Shown: in pieces, positions 33,776 through 46,134 of the stretch
Numbering within the stretch: position 1 is the stretch's first letter
How the letters are laid out: every line of letters starts with the position of its first letter
Assembly (NCBI RefSeq): GCF_030317105.1
Contig: NZ_JASZYG010000002.1
Location: 1-64,000, forward strand
Source of the DNA: Variovorax brevis
GTDB taxonomy: Bacteria; Pseudomonadota; Gammaproteobacteria; Burkholderiales; Burkholderiaceae_C
Length of the DNA: 64,000 nt
Direction: 5' to 3'
Notes under the pieces: generated by a model
What the model saw: the letters and a program-made list of their open reading frames with translations, nothing else
Told to the model about the DNA's origin: nothing
Databases searched by the model: none
Translations under genes and position numbers: made by a program

Positions 33776-34771
33776 ATGAAAACAGCCGTGTTCAGTACAC
33801 GCAACTATGACAAGACCTTGCTGGCGAAGGCCAACGCCAGCGCGGGGCATGAACTGGTGTTCCTGCAAGACCGGCTGACGGCGGACACGGCATCGCTTGC
33901 CGCGGGCTGCAAGGCCGTCTGCGTCTTCGTGAACGACAGCGTCGATGCGCAGGTGCTGGCCGCGCTCGCCGCGCAGGGCACGGGGCTGGTGGCCACCCGT
34001 TCGACCGGCTTCAACCACATCGACGCCGTGGCCGCCGCCCGGCTGGGCGTCGCGGTTGTGCGCGTGACCGACTACTCACCCTATTCGGTGGCCGAGTTCG
34101 CGGTGGGCCTGCTGCTGGCGGTCAACCGCAAGATCGCGCGTGCGAGCGTGCGCACGCGCGACGGCAATTTCGAGCTCGACGGGCTGATGGGCTTCGACCT
34201 GCACGGCAAGACGGTGGGCGTCATCGGCACCGGCAAGATCGGCATGATTTTCGCGCGCATCATGCTGGGCTTCGGTTGCACGGTGCTGGGCTACGACAAA
34301 TTTCCCAACCCCGCCTTCGAGAGCATGGGCGCGCGCTACACGACCACCGCGGAACTGGCGGCGACCAGCGACATCCTGTCGTTGCACTGTCCGCTGACCG
34401 ACGAAACACGGCACGTCGTGAACGCCAAGTCCCTGGCCGGCGCCAAGCGCGGCGCCATCCTCATCAACACGAGCCGCGGCGCGCTGGTGGACACCGAGGC
34501 GGCAATCGACGCGCTGAAAACCGGTCAACTGGGTGGACTGGCCATCGACGTCTACGAGCAGGAGGCCAGCCTCTTCTTCCAGGACCTGTCGTCGACCATC
34601 ATCGCAGACGACGTCATCCAGCGCCTGGTGTCATTCCACAACGTGATCGTGACGGGTCACCAGGCGTTTTTCACCGAAGAGGCGATCGGGCAGATCATGC
34701 AGACCACGATCGAGAGCATCAGTGCCTTCGAGGCGGGGAGCGAGCTCGTGCATCGCATTCCGGTGGGCTGA
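33776..34771 (+). CDS. ldhA: D-lactate dehydrogenase (2-hydroxyacid dehydrogenase)
   Basis: A 331-residue NAD-dependent D-2-hydroxyacid dehydrogenase, closely following E. coli LdhA by eye: MKTAVFSTRNYDK, GVIGTGKIGM (Rossmann loop), NTSRGALVDTEAA, and the active-site His in VTGHQAFFT. It reduces pyruvate to D-lactate in the cytoplasm. AAGGAG lies eight bases before the ATG. It is divergent from the AspT-like carrier (105-bp gap) and 123 bp before katG. Confidence 0.92.
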   Translation: MKTAVFSTRNYDKTLLAKANASAGHELVFLQDRLTADTASLAAGCKAVCVFVNDSVDAQVLAALAAQGTGLVATRSTGFNHIDAVAAARLGVAVVRVTDYSPYSVAEFAVGLLLAVNRKIARASVRTRDGNFELDGLMGFDLHGKTVGVIGTGKIGMIFARIMLGFGCTVLGYDKFPNPAFESMGARYTTTAELAATSDILSLHCPLTDETRHVVNAKSLAGAKRGAILINTSRGALVDTEAAIDALKTGQLGGLAIDVYEQEASLFFQDLSSTIIADDVIQRLVSFHNVIVTGHQAFFTEEAIGQIMQTTIESISAFEAGSELVHRIPVG

Positions 34772-37153
<2,382 letters not shown>

Positions 37154-37278
37154 TTGGGGCGATGCAGCACGACGCGCCGGGGGCCCCGATTGGCCTTCGG
37201 CGTCGTAGCGCCTGATGCCAGCCGTTGGCGGCTTCAGCACGGAAGCGCTGTCGCCGGCCCTCGCGCAAAATCGGTCGC

Positions 37279-37851
37279 ATGCCGACACCGATCAACATCA
37301 CGACGGAGCGATTGCACCTTCGCCAATGGCGGGACGCGGACCGCGAGCCCTTCGCCGCCTTGAACGCGGACCCGCTCGTCAGGCGCTACTTCGCGGCAAC
37401 CTTGTCGCGCGAGGAAAGCGATCGCGAAATGGACGCCTGGCGAAGCAGCCTCGACAGCCGGGGCTGGAGCAATTGGGCGGTCGAGACGCGCGACAGCGGC
37501 GCCTTCATCGGCTTCATCGGGTTGACCATTCCCAAGAGGGCCCTTCCGTTCACGCCGTGTGTTGAACTGGGCTATCGCCTGGCAAGAGAGCATTGGGGCA
37601 AGGGCTATGCCACCGAGGGTGCGAGGGCTGCGCTGCGCGTGGGCTTCGAGCATTTGGCGCTGGAGGAGATCGTGTCCTTTACGTCGCTCCTCAATCTGCC
37701 CTCGCGTGCCGTGATGGAGCGCGTCGGGATGACCAACGCCAACGAGGACTTTGACTATCCCGCTTTTCCGAAAGGCAGTGCGCTGGGCAGGCACTGCCTG
37801 TATCGGCTGAGTCGGGAGACGTGGCTTCGCAAGTGCGCTGCGGGCGAGTAG
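37279..37851 (+). CDS. GNAT-family N-acetyltransferase (RimJ/RimL-like)
   Basis: A 190-residue protein with the GNAT fold: TERLHLRQWRDADREPFAALN at the start, GYRLAREHWGKGYATEGARAAL (acetyl-CoA pyrophosphate loop) and LEEIVSFTSLLNLPSRAVMERVGM near the end. This matches RimJ/RimL-type acetyltransferases acting on protein N-termini or small amines. The start at 37279 begins right before the domain. Confidence 0.9.
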   Translation: MPTPINITTERLHLRQWRDADREPFAALNADPLVRRYFAATLSREESDREMDAWRSSLDSRGWSNWAVETRDSGAFIGFIGLTIPKRALPFTPCVELGYRLAREHWGKGYATEGARAALRVGFEHLALEEIVSFTSLLNLPSRAVMERVGMTNANEDFDYPAFPKGSALGRHCLYRLSRETWLRKCAAGE

Positions 37852-37876
37852 GCGGCGATGCGATAGTCTGCTCTTC

Positions 37877-38783
37877 TCAGACCAGTTCCCCACGCACCAT
37901 GGGCACCACGGAGCCGCCCACGCTGATCTCGGGACGGCCATCGACCGTGCGGGCACGAAGCATGATCAGCGACGGCCGGCCGACCTCATGGCCTTGCTCG
38001 ATTCGCACTGAGAAGCCTGCGTGGGGCAGGAGCCGATGCTCCAGGAGATACGCGCCGAAGAAGGCCGCTCCGTTGCCGGTGGCCGGGTCTTCGCGCACGC
38101 CATGCGCTTCGAAGAAGAACCTCGCGCAAAAGTCGTTGGCGGCGTCGTGGGTTTCCCGGCAGAAGAGATAGACGAGCGGCGGGATGCCCCTTCGCCGCCA
38201 GGCCCGCATAAGCGGCAAGGTCGAGGCGGCTTCGTCGCAGCGCGTCGAGGCTGCGCAGCGGCACGATCATCGCCGAGGTGCCCGCCGACATCTGCTGGAT
38301 GGGGCTTGCGGACTCGATGTCCTGAAGCGAGATCCCGAGTGCCGCGGCCATGGGTTCGCGTGCACAGGTCGGTCCGAGAGACACCGTGGGCGCGCGAAAC
38401 CACGCCACGTCGGGCCCGCCGGCCGAAGACTCGAAGGTGACGTCAATCTGCCCGACCGCCAGATTCAGACGCAACGAGCCGGGAGAGCCAGACACAAGAA
38501 GTTGACGCAAGACCCACGCAGTCCCGAGGATGGGATGGCCGGCAAAGGCGATCTCGCGTGCCGGCGTGAAGATGCGCACGCGGTAGCCGCCGTCTTGCTC
38601 CGGCACGGGCGAAACGAACGTCGTTTCGGAGTAGTTCATCTCTGCCGCGAGCAACTGCATGGTCGCTTCCGGCAGGCTCTCTTCGCCGACCACGACGGCC
38701 AGTTGATTGCCGGCGCAGGGTCGCTCGGCAAAGACATCCACGAGGTAGAAGCGGCGTGTCATGGTCGTGGGTATCTTGGACAT
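37877..38783 (-). pseudogene. PhzF-family isomerase gene with a frameshift
   Basis: The N-terminal frame (from 38783, or ATG 38762 at MTRRFYLVDVFA) runs through GNQLAVV, ETTFVSP, FTPAREIAFAGHPILGTAWVL and the expected PhzF blocks to about 38190. The rest of the family (FEAHGVREDPATGNGAAFFGAYLL and VGGSVVPMVRGEL) continues in another frame to 37877. Removing one base from the four-C run at 38187-38190 would join AAKG to IPPLVYLFC and restore a protein of about 300 residues. Either a real inactivating indel or a sequencing error in the homopolymer. Family members are often isomerases or epimerases of small metabolites. The substrate here is unknown. Confidence 0.82.
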
Positions 38784-38898
38784 GCAATCGCTGGATTGCA
38801 ACCGTTCGAAACCGCGCCAGCGCTTGCTGGAGCATGACCCGAGCGCCTCAACGCCCTACGCCAAGACGGCGCCGACTTCCAGTTGACTGCCGACGCCC

Positions 38899-39627
38899 TT
38901 ATGTCGCCGCGTGCCGCGCCAGATGCACCTGATGCAAGGTGATCTTGCGCACCTCCGCCTGGCTGGTCTCGATGTGCGCGCGCAGCAGCATCGCGGCCTG
39001 ATCGCCGCGGTTGGCGAGGATGGCCTTGAGGATCTTGGCGTGTTCCTCATACGTCGCCTCGATGCGCCGCAGCATCGTGAAGTCGAGCCGGCGAATGATG
39101 CGGATGCGCTCCGTCACGTCGCGGTGGATGCGGGCCATCTCGCCGTTGCCGGCAGCCGCCACCAGCAGGCAGTGAAATTCTTCGTCCCACTGCGCGACCT
39201 GGGCGGTGTCCGTGCTGCGTTGCGCGACCGGCACGAGCCAGATGTCGGAGAGCTTGTCGAGCAGGCTGCGGTCGACGCGGTGGTCGCCTTCGCAAAGACG
39301 GTGCACGGCCGTGGTTTCCAGCACCATGCGCAGGTCGTAGAGCTGTTCGAACTGGTCGAAGTCGAACGGCAGCACACGCCAGCCGCTGCGGAACAGCACT
39401 TCAACGAAACCTTCCTGCTGCAAGCGGAACAGCGCCTGTCGCACCGGCGTGCGCGACACGCCCAACCGCTCGCTGATTTCGTTCTCGGTGAAGCGGTCGC
39501 CGGGCACCAGGCGGAACTCCGCGACGTCGCGCTTGAGTTGCGCGTACACCTCGTCCGCACGCGTGCGGAACACGGCCGCATCGAGTGCGGGTGAAGCGGG
39601 ATGGGCGGGTGTGCGAACGGGCAGCAC
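38899..39627 (-). CDS. GntR-family (FCD) regulator of the biuret cluster
   Basis: A 242-residue regulator from a GTG start. A winged helix (residues about 22-90, FTENEISERLGVSRTPVRQALFRLQQEGFV) is followed by an FCD ligand-binding domain with metal-binding-type residues (FHCLLVAAAGNG, RRIEATYEEHAKILKAI). It is the last gene of the BMP-transporter/biuret operon, 10 bp after the cysteine hydrolase. It likely binds the TCTTG-N4-CAAGA palindromes at 47330 and 54055 and responds to a ureide or a breakdown product. Repression relieved by ligand is the usual mode of the family. Confidence 0.85.
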   Translation of the reverse strand: MLPVRTPAHPASPALDAAVFRTRADEVYAQLKRDVAEFRLVPGDRFTENEISERLGVSRTPVRQALFRLQQEGFVEVLFRSGWRVLPFDFDQFEQLYDLRMVLETTAVHRLCEGDHRVDRSLLDKLSDIWLVPVAQRSTDTAQVAQWDEEFHCLLVAAAGNGEMARIHRDVTERIRIIRRLDFTMLRRIEATYEEHAKILKAILANRGDQAAMLLRAHIETSQAEVRKITLHQVHLARHAAT

Positions 39628-39637
39628 GGAGCAAATA

Positions 39638-40309
39638 CTAGTTGCTGTCCAGTGCCGACAGCAAGCTCGCGCTGGGTGCCGTCCAGCCGACGATGGCGCC
39701 CTGTGCGCGAACCATGTCCAGCGTGGCCGCCTTGAACTCCGGAAAGTAGCTTTCGGTGCAGTCTTCGATCAGCAGGCAGTCATAGCCGCGGTCGTTGGCC
39801 TCGCGCATGCTGGTCTGCACGCACACCTCGGTGGTGACGCCCGCAAAGAGCAGGTGCGTGATGCCGCGATCCTTCAGCATCTCCTGCAAGGGCGTCGCAT
39901 AGAAGGCACCCTTGCCGGGTTTGTCGATGACGATCTCGCCGTCGATGGGTGCGAGCGCATCGATGATCTGGTTGCCCGGCTCGCCGGCAATGAGGATGCG
40001 ACCCATGTTGCCCACGTCGCCGATGCGCAGGCTCGGGTTGCCGCGGTTGCGCTTGGCGGGCGGACAGTCCGAGAGGTCGGCGCGATGCGCCTCGCGCGTG
40101 TGCACGACAAGGCCGCCCGCGCGGCGCCAGCCTTCGAGCATCGCCTGGCTGGCCGGCACGATGGCCGCGAGCAGCGCCACGTTGTTGCCCAAGGTCTCGC
40201 CGAAGCCACCCGGCTCGATGAAGTCGCGCTGCATGTCGATGATGACCAACGCCGTTCGCTCCACCTCGCATTCGAAGTCGAAAGGGTTGGCGTCGACCGT
40301 GATCTTCAT
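39638..40309 (-). CDS. Isochorismatase-fold cysteine hydrolase
   Basis: A 223-residue cysteine hydrolase with the triad regions VIIDMQRDF (Asp), [10 protein letters not shown] (Lys) and [14 protein letters not shown] (Cys). It is related to biuret hydrolase but differs in the N-terminal substrate region, so it may act on another amide or ureide. The start at 40309 has GAGGAAG upstream. It is co-transcribed with the ABC ATPase (19-bp gap) and gntR. Candidates from the family include ureidoacrylate-type amidohydrolases. Confidence 0.82.
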   Translation of the reverse strand: MKITVDANPFDFECEVERTALVIIDMQRDFIEPGGFGETLGNNVALLAAIVPASQAMLEGWRRAGGLVVHTREAHRADLSDCPPAKRNRGNPSLRIGDVGNMGRILIAGEPGNQIIDALAPIDGEIVIDKPGKGAFYATPLQEMLKDRGITHLLFAGVTTEVCVQTSMREANDRGYDCLLIEDCTESYFPEFKAATLDMVRAQGAIVGWTAPSASLLSALDSN

Positions 40310-40328
40310 GATGGCTTCCTCTTGATCG

Positions 40329-41948
40329 TCAGGCGGCTTTTGCGACGGGTGCGTGGCCGTGATCGCCACCGCCCATGTGCGCCCCGAGCACGTGGCGCTC
40401 GGCCGTGGCGGCGGGCGTTTCGAAGACGATGCGGCCTTCGCTCATCACGACGATGCGATCGGCCAGCTCCAGCAGTTCGTCCAGGTCTTCGCTGATGAGC
40501 AGCACCGCGCCGCCGCGTGCGCGCACGTCGACGATGCGGGCGTGGATTTCGGCGACGGCCGCAAAGTCGAGGCCGAAGACCGGGTTGGCTGCGATGAGCA
40601 CGTCGATGTCGCCGGCCAGTTCGCGCGCCAGCACCGCGCGCTGCACGTTGCCGCCGGACAGGCTGCGAATCGGCGCGTCCTCGCCTTGCGTTTTCACGCC
40701 GTATTCCTTGATCCAGTCGCGCGCGCGCTGGCGCCACATCGGAAAGCGCAGCACGCCTCCCTTGGCCAGCGGCGCTTCGTCGAAGTCGCGCAGTGCCATG
40801 TTCTCGGCCACGCTCAGGTCGGCCACACAGGCGTTGCGCAGCGGCTCTTCGGGCAGGCTGCGCACCTTGAGGCGGCGGTTTTCTTCACGTCGCGCGGCGT
40901 AGGGCTGACCGTTGACGGTGACGGTGCCACCCAGGCGCGCACGCTGGCCCACCAGCGCTTCGACCAGCTCGCGCTGTCCGTTGCCGGAGACGCCGGCGAC
41001 GCCGAGGATTTCGCCGGCCTGCACGCTCAGGCTGAGGTCGTGCACGGCCAGCGTGCCGCGGTCGCCTTGCGCGCGCAGCCTGTCGACCTTCAAGGCGATG
41101 GGCGCATTGGCTGCGGTAGGCACCGCGTGTGCGCGCACCGATGTGTCGGCGCTTTCCGTGGCGGTTTCATGTGCCACTTCGGGCGCGGTGTCGGCCACGC
41201 CCATCATGGCGGCCGCCAGTTGCGCGGGCTGCGTGCTGGCCACGCTGCAATGGTGCACCGCCTTGCCCCGACGCAACACGGTGACGTTGTCCGCATAGGC
41301 CATCACCTCGCGGAACTTGTGCGTGATGATGAGCACGGTGCACATGCCGCTCCTGGCAAAGTCGCGCACGTGGCCGAGCACTTCGTCGGCTTCCTGCGGC
41401 GTGAGCACCGACGTGGGTTCGTCGAGGATCAGGAGGCGCGGCTTCAGGTAGAGCTGCTTGAGCAGTTCGAGCTTCTGCTTTTCGCCGGCGGCAAGCTCCG
41501 AAGGACGCGCGTCGAGGTCGAGCGTGAAAGGCGTGGTCGACAGGAATTCCTTGAGCTCCGCGCGCTTTTGCTTCCAGTCGATCATCGCCGGCGTCTTGCC
41601 GCCTGCGAGCAACAGGTTCTCCGCCACCGTCATGCCCGGCGCCAGCGTGAAGTGCTGGTAGACCATCCCGATGCCCAGTGCGCGCGCGACGATCGGGTTG
41701 GGAATCGCCAGTTCGCGCCCGTCGATCATGATGCTGCCCTCTTCGGCCACCTGGAAGCCGGCCACGCATTTCACCAGCGTGCTCTTGCCCGCGCCGTTTT
41801 CGCCGAGCAGCGCATGCACGGTGCCGGGCTCCACGCGCATGGTCACGTGGTCCATTGCGGTGAAGGCGCCGAAGCGCTTGGTGAGTTCGTAGGTGTCGAG
41901 CGCCAATGCGCCGGTGGTGCGCGGCAGGGGATCGAGTGGAGCAATCAT
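40329..41948 (-). CDS. BMP-type ABC transporter ATPase (two ABC domains)
   Basis: A 539-residue protein with two ABC domains. The first has a complete Walker A (GENGAGKST), [15 protein letters not shown] signature and LLILDEPT Walker B. The second has a degenerate [10 protein letters not shown] loop without the Walker A lysine, but LSGGNVQRA. This layout is typical of nucleoside/nucleobase (BMP/RbsA-like) importers. It pairs with the permeases at 43985-46122 and the binding protein at 46135-47250. AAGGAA precedes the ATG. Confidence 0.92.
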   Translation of the reverse strand: MIAPLDPLPRTTGALALDTYELTKRFGAFTAMDHVTMRVEPGTVHALLGENGAGKSTLVKCVAGFQVAEEGSIMIDGRELAIPNPIVARALGIGMVYQHFTLAPGMTVAENLLLAGGKTPAMIDWKQKRAELKEFLSTTPFTLDLDARPSELAAGEKQKLELLKQLYLKPRLLILDEPTSVLTPQEADEVLGHVRDFARSGMCTVLIITHKFREVMAYADNVTVLRRGKAVHHCSVASTQPAQLAAAMMGVADTAPEVAHETATESADTSVRAHAVPTAANAPIALKVDRLRAQGDRGTLAVHDLSLSVQAGEILGVAGVSGNGQRELVEALVGQRARLGGTVTVNGQPYAARREENRRLKVRSLPEEPLRNACVADLSVAENMALRDFDEAPLAKGGVLRFPMWRQRARDWIKEYGVKTQGEDAPIRSLSGGNVQRAVLARELAGDIDVLIAANPVFGLDFAAVAEIHARIVDVRARGGAVLLISEDLDELLELADRIVVMSEGRIVFETPAATAERHVLGAHMGGGDHGHAPVAKAA

Positions 41949-41959
41949 TGCTTGTTCCT

Positions 41960-42664
41960 TCAGCGTGCGTTGGCGGACAGCGTGTCGATCAGCGCGCCGG
42001 ACCTGGCATGCGCCCCGAACACGCCGCCTTGCATGGTGATCATCTTGAGTGCCGCCGCGTGGTTGCCGGGATCGGTGGCCGCCGTGCAGTCCGACAGCAA
42101 CAGGCACTCGAAGCCGCGATCGTTTGCGTCGCGCATGGTGGTGTGGACGCACACGTCGGTGGTGATGCCGGTCAAGACGATGTTCTCGATGCCGCGCGTG
42201 TGCAGCACCAGTTCGAGATCCGTCGCGTAGAACGAACCCTTGCCCGGCTTGTCGATGACGACCTCATCGGGCAGCGGCGCCAGCGCGGGAATGATTTCCC
42301 AGCCCGGTTCGCCGCGCACCAGGATGCGCCCGCACGGTCCGAGGTCGCCGATGCCCACGCCCTCGGCGCCGATGCGCCGCGAACGCCAGCGCTTGTTGGC
42401 CGGCAGGTCCGCCAGATCGGGCCGATGGCCTTCGCGCGTGTGGATGATGTGAAAGCCTTCCGCGCGCATCACTTCCAGCAGTCGCGCAATCGGCTGGATC
42501 GGCGCCTGTGTCAGCGAGAGGTCGTAGCCCATCACATCCACATAGCCGCCCTTGCCGCAGAAATCCGTCTGCATGTCGATGACGATGAGCGCGGTGTTGT
42601 CCGGGCGCAGCGCGCCGTTGTAGGGCCACGGGTAGGGGTCGGCGTTGACGTAGCGTTCTGTCAT
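41960..42664 (-). CDS. biuH: Biuret hydrolase (isochorismatase fold)
   Basis: A 234-residue cysteine hydrolase that, by memory, follows the Rhizobium BiuH sequence closely: [95 protein letters not shown]. BiuH hydrolyses biuret to allophanate and ammonia in the cytoplasm. The ATG overlaps the amidase stop by 4 bp. The allophanate would be finished by AtzF at 52328-54040. Confidence 0.9.
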   Translation of the reverse strand: MTERYVNADPYPWPYNGALRPDNTALIVIDMQTDFCGKGGYVDVMGYDLSLTQAPIQPIARLLEVMRAEGFHIIHTREGHRPDLADLPANKRWRSRRIGAEGVGIGDLGPCGRILVRGEPGWEIIPALAPLPDEVVIDKPGKGSFYATDLELVLHTRGIENIVLTGITTDVCVHTTMRDANDRGFECLLLSDCTAATDPGNHAAALKMITMQGGVFGAHARSGALIDTLSANAR

Positions 42665-43728
42665 GGCTTCAACTCGCTGGATTCGTTCATGACGTTGGGC
42701 AGGTTGGCGGCCTTCGGCACCAGCGGGTGGACCTCCGGGCCCTTGTAGGCGCGCACGGGTTGTGCAAAGCCAAAGCCCGTGCCGTCGGTCACCTTGACCT
42801 TGTCGCCCCACGGCAGGCTGTAGCGGCCGGCTGCCATGTCCTGCATGTAGGTGTACGGGCAGTCCTGTGCGCCGCCGCGCACGGCCACATAGCCGCGGTG
42901 ATAAAGCTGGTAGATGTTGTTCTCGACGCCCCAGCCGGTGCGCGCTTCACGCACGAGGTCGGGACGGAGTTCAGCGGTGATGATTTCGTCTGCGCGGCCG
43001 CTGCCCTCGACCAGCACCGTGCCGTCGAAATTGCAGAACATGCCCTCGCCCATCGAGTCGAAGCTGCCGTCGCTGCCGCACATGCACACGCTGGCCGTGT
43101 ACGCGAGGTTGCAGAAGGCGTTCGCCTGGTTGGTGATCTTCCACGCGTGCCGGATCGGCGCCGTGTAGCCGGCTGTGCGGATGATGATCTCCGCGCCCTT
43201 GTACGCCGCCTCGCGTGCCATCTCGGGCAGCATGCCGTCGTGGCAGATGATGAGCGCGAGCTTGCTGCCGTTGGGCCCCAGGCACACCGGCACGCCGACG
43301 TTGCCCGGTTCCCACGGTTCCACCGGCACCCACGGATGCATCTTGCGGTAGTACAGGCGAATGGCCCCCGTGTCGTCGATGATGAGCCCGCTGTTGTACG
43401 GGTTGCCCTCGGGGTTGGCTTCCATGATCGAGAAGCAGCCCCAGATGAGGTTGTCGATGCAGGCCTTGCGGAAGGCCGCGACCTCCGGCCCGTCGAGCGT
43501 GCACATGAGCTCGGGCGAGGTGTCCATCGAGAGGCCGTGCAACGAATACTCGGGGAACACGACAAGGTCCATCGTCTGCTGGTTGCGCCGCGCCTTGGCG
43601 ACCAGTTCGACGATGCGCGCGGTTTGCGCGGCAAGGTCATCGGGTGTTCGCACCACGGGCAGTTGAAGCTGCACCAGCCCGACGACGACGCCGTGCTCCG
43701 ATTTGTTGAGACCCCCGAGTCCGCTCAT
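42661..43728 (-). CDS. Formamidase/aliphatic-amidase (nitrilase superfamily)
   Basis: A 355-residue nitrilase-superfamily amidase close to AmiF formamidase: [10 protein letters not shown] (Glu), YYRKMHPW (Lys), [12 protein letters not shown] (Cys), with [14 protein letters not shown] and [15 protein letters not shown]. Formamidases hydrolyse formamide to formate and ammonia, or short aliphatic amides. In this operon it may act on an amide formed during ureide breakdown. The ATG at 43728 is used. An in-frame extension is open through the 84-bp repeats but has no support. Confidence 0.88.
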   Translation of the reverse strand: MSGLGGLNKSEHGVVVGLVQLQLPVVRTPDDLAAQTARIVELVAKARRNQQTMDLVVFPEYSLHGLSMDTSPELMCTLDGPEVAAFRKACIDNLIWGCFSIMEANPEGNPYNSGLIIDDTGAIRLYYRKMHPWVPVEPWEPGNVGVPVCLGPNGSKLALIICHDGMLPEMAREAAYKGAEIIIRTAGYTAPIRHAWKITNQANAFCNLAYTASVCMCGSDGSFDSMGEGMFCNFDGTVLVEGSGRADEIITAELRPDLVREARTGWGVENNIYQLYHRGYVAVRGGAQDCPYTYMQDMAAGRYSLPWGDKVKVTDGTGFGFAQPVRAYKGPEVHPLVPKAANLPNVMNESSELKP

Positions 43729-43733
43729 CGATG

Positions 43734-43978
43734 CCCCCACGCTCGGCACTTCGTGTCCTCGCTGCCCCCCGAGGGGGCGCGAGCTTGCTTGGGGCGGCCC
43801 GGCGCAGCGTCCTCGTACCCCCACGCTCGGCACTTCGTGTCCTCGCTGCCCCCCGAGGGGGCGCGAGCTTGCTTGGGGCGGCCCGGCGCAGCGTCCTCGT
43901 ACCCCCACGCTCGGCACTTCGTGTCCTCGCTGCCCCCCGAGGGGGCGCGAGCTTGCTTGGGGCGGCCCGGCGCAGCGC
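43734..43978. repeat. Three tandem 84-bp hairpin repeats
   Basis: Three near-identical units of period 84 (starting 43734, 43818 and 43902) each contain a CCCCCCGAGGGGG palindrome and end in a GGCCCGGCGCAGCG block. The third is cut short before the permease stop. I recognise this GC-rich unit as a dispersed intergenic element of Comamonadaceae. Because 84 is divisible by three, the array stays open in several reading frames. It lies within the operon, between the amidase and a permease, and may alter mRNA stability. Confidence 0.85.
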
Positions 43979-43984
43979 TCATCC

Positions 43985-44905
43985 TTAACGCACCGAAGAC
44001 AGCTCGCCCGGACTGCCAACCGCCACGCTGCCTGGCTTGCAGGTCAGGTACAGGATCACCAGCGTCAGCACATAAGGCACCGTGTTGAACAGGTGATAGC
44101 CCCAGCCCACGCCCACCGACTGCAAGGCCGGTCCGATGGCGCCTGCGCCGCCGAACAGCAATGCGGCACCGACGCAGCGCAAGGGACTCCAGCGGGCGAA
44201 GATGACCAGCGCGACGGCGATCAAGCCCTGTCCGCTCGAGATGCCTTCGTTCCAGCTGCCGGGATAGAACAGCGTGAGCGAAGCACCGCCCAACCCGGCG
44301 ATGAAGCCGCCAGCCGTGGTCGCCGCGATGCGGATGCCGGAGACCGAATAGCCAAGGGCGCGCGTGGCGCTGGCCGAGTCGCCAGCCAATCGAACCAGCA
44401 AGCCGGCTCGCGTGCGTGCAAATCCCCACCACAACAGCAGCGCGAGCACGATGCCGATCGGCACCAGCGCATTGACCTGCAAGGCCGCGCGCACGGCTGC
44501 GTTGCTGCTCCAGTCGCCCAGCGGAATGGCCGGGATCTGCGGTGCCTGCGGCTGGATCAATGGCTTGCCGAGATAGAAGGCCAGCCCCGTGCCCAGCAAC
44601 ATGAGCGCAATGCCCGTCGCCACGTCGTTCACGCGGTCCAGCGAGCACAGCAGTCCATGCAGCAACGCGAGCGCCGCGCCCGCCGAGGCACCGATCAGCA
44701 CGCCCAGCCACGGCGATCCCGTGAGGTATGCGCCGCCGAACGACGCCATGGCCGACAACACCAGCACGCCTTCCAGGCCGAGGTTGATGCGGCCCGACTT
44801 CTCCGTCAGGCATTCGCCCAGGCTCACGAAGAGAAAAGGTGCGCCGACGCGCAATGCGCCACCGACGATGCCCGCGAAGAGGGCAATCCATTGATCAGCG
44901 GTCAT
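43985..44905 (-). CDS. BMP-type ABC transporter permease 2
   Basis: A 306-residue membrane protein with eight or nine helices and the family block ECLTEKSGRINLGLEGVLVLSA. It forms the permease pair with the gene upstream (ATGA overlap) and fits nucleoside/nucleobase-type importers. It would move the cyclic or linear ureide bound by the lipoprotein or periplasmic BMP protein. Repeats separate it from the amidase gene. Confidence 0.9.
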   Translation of the reverse strand: MTADQWIALFAGIVGGALRVGAPFLFVSLGECLTEKSGRINLGLEGVLVLSAMASFGGAYLTGSPWLGVLIGASAGAALALLHGLLCSLDRVNDVATGIALMLLGTGLAFYLGKPLIQPQAPQIPAIPLGDWSSNAAVRAALQVNALVPIGIVLALLLWWGFARTRAGLLVRLAGDSASATRALGYSVSGIRIAATTAGGFIAGLGGASLTLFYPGSWNEGISSGQGLIAVALVIFARWSPLRCVGAALLFGGAGAIGPALQSVGVGWGYHLFNTVPYVLTLVILYLTCKPGSVAVGSPGELSSVR

Positions 44906-46122
44906 GTGGGCGCTTTCCCGGGCATGTGCAGGCGACGCGCCGCGAAGGTTTTCCAGTCGACGTTGCGCAAGCCTTCGCTGGCGAGGATGAGCACGAAGGC
45001 GATGCCTTGCAGCACCAGCACCGACGCATCGGGCAGGCCAAGGCGGCGTTGCAGCATGCTGCCCGCCGCGCCGAATCCGCCGAACAGGATGGCCACCGGA
45101 ATGATCGCCATCGGGTTGTGTCGCGCAATGAAGGCGACGAGGATGCCCGCGTAGCCGTAGCCTGCAATCAGCGAAGCGTTCGCGTTGGTGTGCACCGCTG
45201 CCACTTCCACCGCGCCCGCCACGCCGGCGCAGGCGCCGCCCACGCCGCAGGCCACGAGGATGAGCTTGGTCGCAGGCAGGCCCACCAGTTGCGCCGTGCG
45301 CGGATTGCCGCCCACCACGCGGATCGAGAAGCCCGATGCCGTCGCGCGCAACCACAAGCCCAACCCCAGGCACGCGACCACGCCGATCACCAGGCCCCAA
45401 TGCACGTCGGACCCCGCGATGCCGCCGATGAGCAGCCCTTCGTTGAGAGAGAAAGTCGAAGGCTTGTTCAGGCTCGACGGATCGCGCAGCGGCCCTTCCA
45501 CCAGATGCTTGAAGATGCCGATGGCGATGTAGGCCAGCAGCAGGCTGCTGATCGTCTCGTTGATGCCGCGGTACTGCCGCAGCCAGCCGGCCAGCGCGAT
45601 CCACAGGCCGCCGACGATGGCGCCTGCGATGCAGGTCATGACGGTACCGATGACGTTCGTGGGCAGTGGCAACAGTTGCGCCGTCGCGGCGCAGGCCAAG
45701 CCACCGAGCACCAGCGCACCTTCGCCCCCGATGATGACCAAGCCCGCACGCGCCGGTATGGCGACGCACAAGGCTGTGAGCATCAGCGGCGCGGCACGCT
45801 GCAAGGTGTTCTGCCAGGAGAACCAGTCGCCGAAGGCGCCCTTGAAAAGAATGACCCACACGTCCACCGGATTGACGCCGGTGAACGAGACCAACAGACC
45901 AAAGAGGAGCAATGCCGCCGCAATCGCGGTCACGGGCAAGGCGAATTCACGAAGCGTGTCGCGCATGTAGTGGGATTTGCGAGCAGGTGGCGCCGCACGA
46001 GCGACCGTCGGCGTCGGCACCGGTGCGACGGCCGGCGTCCGCACGGCTGCAGGCGCCCGGGGCGCATCGCCGGCAGCGGCGGACGGCATGCCGCCCGGTG
46101 TGATGGGAGGAGCGGAAGACAT
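44902..46122 (-). CDS. BMP-type ABC transporter permease 1
   Basis: A 406-residue permease. An unusual ~45-residue, Pro/Ala-rich cytoplasmic N-terminus precedes eight to ten helices with INETISSLLLAYIAIGIFKH and IVGGNPRTAQLVGLP, typical of the larger BMP/YufP-like permease. The start at 46122 lies 12 bp after the bmpA stop. A later start near MRDTLREF (about residue 53) is possible. Confidence 0.88.
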   Translation of the reverse strand: MSSAPPITPGGMPSAAAGDAPRAPAAVRTPAVAPVPTPTVARAAPPARKSHYMRDTLREFALPVTAIAAALLLFGLLVSFTGVNPVDVWVILFKGAFGDWFSWQNTLQRAAPLMLTALCVAIPARAGLVIIGGEGALVLGGLACAATAQLLPLPTNVIGTVMTCIAGAIVGGLWIALAGWLRQYRGINETISSLLLAYIAIGIFKHLVEGPLRDPSSLNKPSTFSLNEGLLIGGIAGSDVHWGLVIGVVACLGLGLWLRATASGFSIRVVGGNPRTAQLVGLPATKLILVACGVGGACAGVAGAVEVAAVHTNANASLIAGYGYAGILVAFIARHNPMAIIPVAILFGGFGAAGSMLQRRLGLPDASVLVLQGIAFVLILASEGLRNVDWKTFAARRLHMPGKAPT

Positions 46123-46134
46123 GGCCAGCAGGGC

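Noticed and set aside
43729..44019. An amidase N-terminus extended through the 84-bp repeats
   Set aside because: The reading stays open only because 84 is divisible by three; the encoded repeat is not part of the amidase family, and the ATG at 43728 fits known family N-termini.
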